From assembly GCF_946415235.1 (NCBI RefSeq), contig NZ_CAMKRR010000002.1:59661-123660 (forward strand): a DNA stretch of 64,000 nucleotides, in the 5' to 3' direction. Below are positions 61,996-64,000 of this stretch, one piece after another. Below the pieces are notes generated by a model. The model was not told where the DNA came from and did not search any database. It saw only the letters and a program-made list of their open reading frames with translations. A program made the translations under genes and the position numbers. How positions within the stretch are numbered: position 1 is the first letter of the stretch; the number at the start of each line of letters is the position of its first letter. The stretch comes from an uncultured Ruminococcus sp. Its GTDB lineage: Bacteria > Bacillota > Clostridia > Oscillospirales > Ruminococcaceae.

Positions 61996-62021
61996 AGTAA
62001 AATCCTCCTGAATACGCAGAA

Positions 62022-62094
62022 ACACGCAGTATTCCGTACACCGATCCAAAATTTGCATTCCGTGATCAGACTTATGTACAGAAGTACTGCGTGT
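62022..62094 (-). promoter_or_regulatory. riboswitch-like leader of the DUF2798 gene
   Basis: ACACGCAGTA (62022-62031) and TACTGCGTGT (62085-62094) form a perfect 10-bp closing stem around 53 bases. A GTACA/TGTAC helix and GATC-containing segments lie inside. The stem ends about 10 bases before the RBS. Confidence 0.5.
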
Positions 62095-62124
62095 GTCATT
62101 GCATAGTATTTTATTAACTTTAAA

Positions 62125-62153
62125 ATTATACACCGGATTTTTGGTGATTTCAA
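62125..62153 (-). promoter_or_regulatory. promoter of the DUF2798 gene
   Basis: Minus strand TTGAAA, 17 bases, TATAAT; the leader is about 125 bases. Confidence 0.85.
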
Positions 62154-62232
62154 GAGCCAAAAAACAAAATCTCCTTTAAGCGCACGGGAATAAGTGAGTT
62201 GTTGATTGTTTTTGTGCGTAAATGCAATGATT

Positions 62233-63671
62233 TTAATGAGAGCTTGCAGATGCAAGTTCACCTATGTGCTGTTCTTTCTTATCCGCTCCGAGCTGCTTGT
62301 ATGTCCTGATGATAAGGAACATGGCAACAGCAAATGTCAGAATATCCGACACGGGCATGGAGTACAGCACACCGTCCAGGCCGAAGAAAAGGGGCAGAAT
62401 TACTGCAAAGCCTACGCCGAACACGATCTCTCTTATCATCGAAAGTGCAGTAGATTCAACCGCCTTGCCCATTGCTTGCAGAAAGATGAAGCAAGCCTTA
62501 TTTACGCAGGCAAATATCATCATACAGAGATAAATGCGAAAAGCGTGTACAGCGAAATCGGTATAGTATCGCTCTCGTTCGCCGCACCGAATATGCCGAT
62601 AAGCTGACGGGGAAAGAACTCCACGAAGATAAGAGCAATTGCTCCGACGGTTGCTTCCGCTGTCAGCAGTTTGGTGAACAGCTCACGCACACGGCTTTTC
62701 AGCCCTGCGCCCATGTTGAAGCCTACAATGGGGATACAGCCTGCTGCCATACCGACTACGATAGAAATAACGATCTGGAAGAATTTCATGACGATACCGA
62801 CCACCGCCATTGGTATCTGTGCATACTGCTCCTGCCCGAAAATATTGTCCATTGCACCGTATTTGCGTATCATATTATTGATCGCCGCCATAGCCGCTAC
62901 AAGTGAGATCTGTGAGAGAAAACTGGTAAGACCGAGTGTCAGCGTTTTGCGGATAATTGCACTTTCGGGTTTGAAATCAGGCTTTGCAGGTTTTACGAGT
63001 TTCATGCTGCAGAGATACCACACAGCAAGTCCTGCCGTAACTATCTGTCCGATAACAGTTGCGACCGCAGCTCCCATCATACCCCACTCGAAAGCGAAAA
63101 TGAAGATCGGATCAAGTATCATGTTCAGAACTGCACCTGCAAGTGTCGAGATCATAGCGAATTTTGGGTTCCCATCCGCACGGATAACAGGGTTCATAGC
63201 CTGCCCGAACATATAGAACGGGATACCAAGCGAGATATAGAAGAAATATTCTTTTGAGTGGCGGAATGTTTCCTCATTGACCGTACCGCCGAACATTGCG
63301 ATGATGCCATTGCTGAATATTAGGTACACGGCACAGAGGATAATACTGCTCACAATCGTCATAAGCACGGAGTTGCCGACGCTTTTCTTTGCCTTGTCAG
63401 GTTCGCCTTTGCCGAGGCTCAGGCTCACAAATGCACAGCAGCCGTCACCGATCATAACAGCGATAGCAAGAGCGATGACCGTCAGCGGAAAGACAACGGT
63501 ATTTGCGGCGTTTCCGTAAGAGCCGAGATAGCTTGCATTTGCGATGAAAATCTGGTCTACGATGTTGTAGAGAGCACCGACGAGCAGAGAGATGATACAC
63601 GGCACAGCGTATTTTTTCATCAGCTTGCCAACTGGCTCTTGTCCTAAGAATTGATTTGCGGTTTGTTCCAT
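62233..63671 (-). pseudogene. MATE-family multidrug/Na+ antiporter, frameshifted
   Basis: Two reading frames together give a full-length (~479-residue) MATE transporter with twelve helices. The first starts at 63671 (MEQTANQFLG, RBS AGGAGGA) and stops at 62520 after FAFISV. The second continues the family from 62523 (MMIFACVNKACFIFLQAMGK) to 62233. The total of 1439 bases is one short of a multiple of three. The stop and the next ATG overlap (ATGA), so re-initiation could yield two polypeptides; a plain frameshift or sequence error is more likely. Confidence 0.8.
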
Positions 63672-63683
63672 AGTATTCCTCCT

Positions 63684-63736
63684 AAAAAATACAGCGTGAG
63701 GCAGAAAGCTGGATTTATGCTTACGCCACACGCTGT
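63684..63736 (-). terminator. terminator/attenuator before the MATE gene
   Basis: ACAGCGTG / CACGCTGT stem closing a ~30-base loop, then T6 on the minus strand, just before the MATE RBS. Confidence 0.65.
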
Positions 63737-63757
63737 TTTTAACAATATTCAGTAGTA

Positions 63758-63997
63758 TCAGTCGAGATATGAGCCGACAGGAGCTGTATTGTACTGCTTC
63801 TTGATCTTGATGATAACAGAGCCATCAGGCTGCTCCGTTTCCTCGATTATCTTGTACTTTGTTCTTGTTCTTTCAAGTGAAGCTTTGTACTTTTCTATTT
63901 CTTCCTTCACGAGCTTGACAGCGTAGTCGTGACCAACATCTTCTTTGAGCATAAAATGCAGTGTCTGGCAGATACACGCTTCTTTGATTCTTTTCAT
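63758..63997 (-). CDS. conserved hypothetical protein (79 aa, possibly longer)
   Basis: Lys/Glu-rich small soluble protein with a predicted helical first half and a beta-like KYKIIEETEQPDGSVIIKIK segment, ending APVGSYLD. I do not know its function. The ATG is 3 bases from the window edge, so an upstream extension cannot be excluded. Confidence 0.65.
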   Translation of the reverse strand: MKRIKEACICQTLHFMLKEDVGHDYAVKLVKEEIEKYKASLERTRTKYKIIEETEQPDGSVIIKIKKQYNTAPVGSYLD

Positions 63998-64000
63998 TAT

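Overview
The window reads as a chromosomal segment of a low-to-mid GC, fibre-degrading Firmicute, most likely a Ruminococcus (R. flavefaciens-like). This is an inference from a cellulosomal enzyme with a C-terminal dockerin (GH11 xylanase plus CE3 esterase), a GH5 glucanase, Gram-positive sortase/pilin genes, an agr quorum-sensing locus and clostridial housekeeping genes. No tRNA, rRNA, CRISPR array or insertion sequence was recognised.

Left end (1-8 kb) is the classic origin-proximal cluster mnmE-mnmG-rsmG-noc-parA-parB-serS. It carries three near-perfect parS sites, one of them built into a Rho-independent terminator, so oriC/dnaA probably lies a few kb to the left. From 8 to 13 kb: a small DUF3789-type peptide, a flavodiiron protein / ferredoxin-thioredoxin reductase / thioredoxin cluster (oxygen and redox stress), an ECF sigma/anti-sigma pair and exonuclease III. 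From 13 to 22 kb: a bacterial-type poly(ADP-ribose) glycohydrolase with a membrane metallophosphoesterase, a signal-less GH5 enzyme, a second ECF sigma/anti-sigma pair, and a DUF2975 / YozG-like / DUF4173 membrane-protein operon.

22-35 kb is a block of unusual signalling genes: a hydrogenase-like Fe-S protein ending in a chemoreceptor-like coiled coil beside a DivIVA-like coiled-coil protein; a lipoprotein sugar-binding protein paired with a degenerate GGDEF membrane protein (no transporter genes nearby); and a five-gene operon of the TerY-P type (zinc-ribbon/LRR protein, atypical kinase, vWA protein, PP2C phosphatase, and a protein with GYPQQ repeats).

35-44 kb: the dockerin-bearing GH11-CE3 enzyme next to a complete agr system (agrA-agrC, then agrB-agrD), with a candidate LytTR operator in front of agrBD and a related box shared by agrA and a divergent glycosyltransferase. 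A flavoprotein reductase follows.

44-61 kb is a surface-protein island: a BspA-type DUF285 repeat protein, an Ig-repeat protein whose promoter is preceded by three exact 21-bp direct repeats, an HSL-type esterase, and a sortase-assembled pilus locus (2064-aa tip/adhesin, LPFTG backbone pilin, class C sortase behind an internal terminator). The right end (61-64 kb) has gene remnants, a DUF2798 membrane protein with a riboswitch-like leader, a frameshifted MATE transporter and a small conserved protein.
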